Source: Nitrospira sp. (GTDB lineage: Bacteria > Nitrospirota > Nitrospiria > Nitrospirales > Nitrospiraceae). From it: a stretch of DNA of 8,188 nt. Position 1 is the stretch's first letter, and each line of letters begins with the position of its first letter. Shown piece after piece: positions 6,983 to 8,188 of the stretch. The DNA lies in NCBI GenBank assembly GCA_015904055.1, contig JABMDE010000008.1, positions 1 to 8,188 on the forward strand. The letters are read 5' to 3'. The notes under the pieces were generated by a model. The model was not told where the DNA came from. It saw only the letters and a list, made by a program, of their open reading frames with translations, and ran no database searches. The position numbers and the translations under genes are program-made.

Positions 6983-7037
6983 GTATTCGACTATCACAAA
7001 TTAGAGTCCTCAGTTCACTTGCAAGGAGGAGCCTCTC

Positions 7038-7604
7038 ATGAGCATACAATTAGGCAAACGCTATGGCACATCGTACAAGAAGAAGGAGCATCCCAAGCAA
7101 GATCCCTACGCAATGCTCAAGGCTCCGAAAGGGCCCGCCATCTGTCGTAAGTGTCTGGCGCTTTATGCAGACAAGCGGTGGCATTTCGATGAGGTTCAGG
7201 CTGCCAAACTCGCCGCGTCTTCTCGGACACAGAAGCTGGTGTGTCCGGCCTGCCAAAAAATCAAGGACGACTATCCCGAAGGCATCGTGACCTTAACGTG
7301 GTCGCATCTGCCGGATTATGAGGCGAAGATCAGGGGATTGATCGCCAATGTGGAAACGCGCGCCGTATCGGTTAACCCGCTCGATCGAGTGCTGAAGATT
7401 GTCAGGCGCAAGCAAGAGTTGGAAGTGCAGACGACCAATGACCGGTTGGCGCAGCGCATCGGGCGCGCACTGGTGCGATCGTATAAAGGGACGGCTGCCT
7501 ACAAGTGGGCCCATCGTGACATGATGGTACGGGTGACGTGGGAGGGACCGGAAAAGTCCATCGCGTCGAAATCTGGAGCTCGAATCAGGGGAAAGAAGAA
7601 ATAA
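7038..7604 (+). CDS. BCAM0308-like zinc-ribbon protein (188 aa)
   Basis: The protein has two CxxC pairs (C36/C39 in ICRKCLALY, C69/C72 in VCPACQKIKDDYPEG), which should form a zinc ribbon. A middle helical part follows (YEAKIRGLIANVETRA, 94-109; NPLDRVLKIV, 113-122), then a C-terminal half with TTNDRLAQRIGRALVRSYKG (132-151) and MMVRVTWEG (162-170). This order matches the BCAM0308 family, whose zinc ribbon recalls the ribosome-export factor Nmd3. The family name comes from a Burkholderia cenocepacia gene in a low-oxygen-activated locus. No enzymatic motif is evident. Basic ends (YKKK near the start, RGKKK at the end) suggest RNA or ribosome contact, which is inference. The start is secure: AAGGAGG (7023-7029) lies 8 bases before the ATG. 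A sigma-54-like promoter at 6928 and a leader hairpin suggest tight, condition-dependent expression. It appears monocistronic. Confidence 0.88.
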   Translation: MSIQLGKRYGTSYKKKEHPKQDPYAMLKAPKGPAICRKCLALYADKRWHFDEVQAAKLAASSRTQKLVCPACQKIKDDYPEGIVTLTWSHLPDYEAKIRGLIANVETRAVSVNPLDRVLKIVRRKQELEVQTTNDRLAQRIGRALVRSYKGTAAYKWAHRDMMVRVTWEGPEKSIASKSGARIRGKKK

Positions 7605-7740
7605 CACGAAGGCGCTCCGCCAGGTGAGCGTATCCCGTTGGGGGAAGGAGCTGACAGCTGATGACTGTATCGGCCATCAGCCATACCTCTTCGGCTTTGG
7701 GGCCAAAGGGCGCGTCGCGCTGTTCCCGCTCGTCCCGCCC
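7605..7740. other. Intergenic spacer with small palindromes
   Basis: No gene is visible. CGCTC (7613-7617) / GAGCG (7626-7630) forms a weak hairpin just after the stop of the BCAM0308-like gene, without a T-tract. A second palindrome lies at 7657-7681. Confidence 0.4.
7657..7681. repeat. Short inverted repeat GCTGATG/CATCAGC
   Basis: GCTGATG (7657-7663) is exactly inverted as CATCAGC (7675-7681) around an 11-base loop. The neighbouring AGCTGACAGCTGATGA is made of iterated AGCTGA-type words, as in short dispersed intergenic repeats. Confidence 0.45.
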
Positions 7741-7803
7741 TCACTCGTAGTGTAGCGCCTCGATCGGATTGAGCTTCGAAGCCTTGTTCGCCGGATAGAG
7801 CCC
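7741..7803 (-). pseudogene. MacB/FtsX-type ABC transporter permease, C-terminal remnant
   Basis: Read on the minus strand, 7803-7741 encodes GLYPANKASKLNPIEALHYE followed by TGA. This closely matches the highly conserved extreme C-terminus of MacB-type permeases, which end in G-x-x-P-A-[RN]-K-A-[AS]-x-L-[DN]-P-I-E-A-L-R-Y-E. The preceding codons in frame are AGT and then TGA (7809-7807), so the rest of the permease is gone. No start or ribosome binding site is associated. The remnant lies about 50 bp downstream of the P-type ATPase stop on the same strand, as expected if DNA between the ATPase and the permease tail was lost, or if the ATPase region was inserted there. Confidence 0.75.
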
Positions 7804-7855
7804 ACTTCAGTCACGGGAACATGGCGAGTCGGTTCTTCAGGTTCGAAGGGCATCG

Positions 7856-8188
7856 TCAATGGATCGTTTCTATAGGAACATGGGCTGGTCTGTGCAGGAA
7901 CCGAGTCACGAGGAGTTTACGGCCTTCCTCAACCAACAACAGTGTGAGCGAACCCAGAACGAGAGGCCCGAAGATCCACAATGGTAACGGACTGGTTCCA
8001 AAGATCTCGTTCCCTGCAGGTGTATAGGTGATGAGCGCGAGCATCATGATCTCTGCGGCGATGCCCCACAGGATGAGTGTGTTGCTGAACCATCCGAGCC
8101 GGGCCACCGATAGACGGGCGGATCGGCAGGCAAAGACGTTGGCGACTTGTGCCAAGACTATTCCGGAAAACGTCACCGTTGTCGCCTC
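7856..8188 (-). CDS. Cation-transporting P-type ATPase, C-terminal part (5' end outside window)
   Basis: The frame is open from the window edge at 8188 to the TGA at 7858-7856. It gives 110 residues starting EATTVTFSGIVLAQVANVFACR; the GTG at 8176 is internal, not a start. The stretch FSGIVLAQVANVFACRSARLSV, then a helix with GWFSNTLILWGIAAE, then FGTSPLPLWIF and a last helix ending in EEGRKLL, is the M7-M10 region of P2-type cation ATPases (the pattern usually reads ...T-F-x-G-I-V-x-A-Q-V-x-N-V-F-A-C-R...). It differs clearly from the ATPase tail at 1-531, so the two are not copies of one gene. The transported ion cannot be assigned. About 50 bp downstream lies an orphan ABC-permease tail. 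Confidence 0.88.
   Translation of the reverse strand, partial: EATTVTFSGIVLAQVANVFACRSARLSVARLGWFSNTLILWGIAAEIMMLALITYTPAGNEIFGTSPLPLWIFGPLVLGSLTLLLVEEGRKLLVTRFLHRPAHVPIETIH

Larger units (their letters stand above)
6585..7037. other. 453-bp intergenic region between divergent genes
   Basis: No credible coding sequence is visible. The open frames here lack family resemblance, and those on the two strands overlap one another. The region holds a sigma-54-like element for each side (about 6635-6650 on minus, 6928-6943 on plus), a long nested inverted repeat (6668-6752), a 5'-UTR hairpin (6956-6982) and the ribosome binding site of the 7038 gene. Nothing recognisable was found at 6753-6906. No tRNA cloverleaf was seen. 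Confidence 0.6.

Noticed and set aside
6761..7150. Open frames of 78 residues (-) and 119 residues (+) in the intergenic region
   Set aside because: They overlap each other, and the plus-strand one also overlaps the start of the well-supported 7038 gene. Neither has good start signals or a recognisable domain.
7677..7859. 60-residue minus-strand open frame over the permease remnant
   Set aside because: It is in a different frame from the conserved MacB tail, is Arg/Ser/Thr-rich and resembles nothing known.

Overview
The window is GC-rich bacterial chromosome. Its gene content and protein style (a GH15 enzyme starting MYPYGLVGN, a GT20 synthase with a membrane sensor-like extension, a BCAM0308-type zinc-ribbon protein, and sigma-54-like promoter elements) suggest Nitrospirota, most likely a Nitrospira-like organism. 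The taxon is an inference from family resemblance and was not tested by a search.

Layout: (1) 1-531 (+) is the C-terminal membrane part of a P2-type, calcium-pump-like cation ATPase, cut by the window edge. (2) 587-871 (+) is a small unrecognised protein with a signal peptide or anchor. (3) 938-2722 (-) is a complete GH15 glucoamylase/trehalase-like enzyme. It is transcribed divergently, across only 48 bp, from (4) 2771-5032 (+), an OtsA-type (GT20) trehalose-6-phosphate synthase with two N-terminal membrane helices around a periplasmic sensor-like domain. (5) 5029-5859 (+) is OtsB, the trehalose-6-phosphate phosphatase, overlapping otsA by 4 bp. (6) 5870-6584 (-) is a broken chimera: the first 42 codons of an M50 site-2-protease-type gene run out of frame into the C-terminal third of a YihY/BrkB-family membrane protein. 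(7) 6585-7037 has no gene but holds a long nested inverted repeat, a near-consensus sigma-54 -24/-12 element and a hairpin placed at the predicted 5' end of the transcript. (8) 7038-7604 (+) encodes a BCAM0308-like zinc-ribbon protein with a strong ribosome binding site. (9) 7605-7855 holds a short palindrome and a 20-codon orphan tail of a MacB/FtsX-type ABC permease. (10) 7856-8188 (-) is the C-terminal end of a second, different P-type cation ATPase.

The core is a trehalose module. OtsA and OtsB would make trehalose from UDP-glucose (or another NDP-glucose) and glucose-6-phosphate, and the divergent GH15 enzyme could hydrolyse trehalose or a related alpha-glucan. The membrane-sensor extension on the synthase suggests that an extracytoplasmic signal could directly control compatible-solute synthesis. 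The flanks (two cation pumps, a BCAM0308-type protein, remnants of a membrane protease, a YihY protein and an ABC permease) look like a stress-related accessory region. It has at least two deletion or rearrangement scars, at about 6460 and about 7804.
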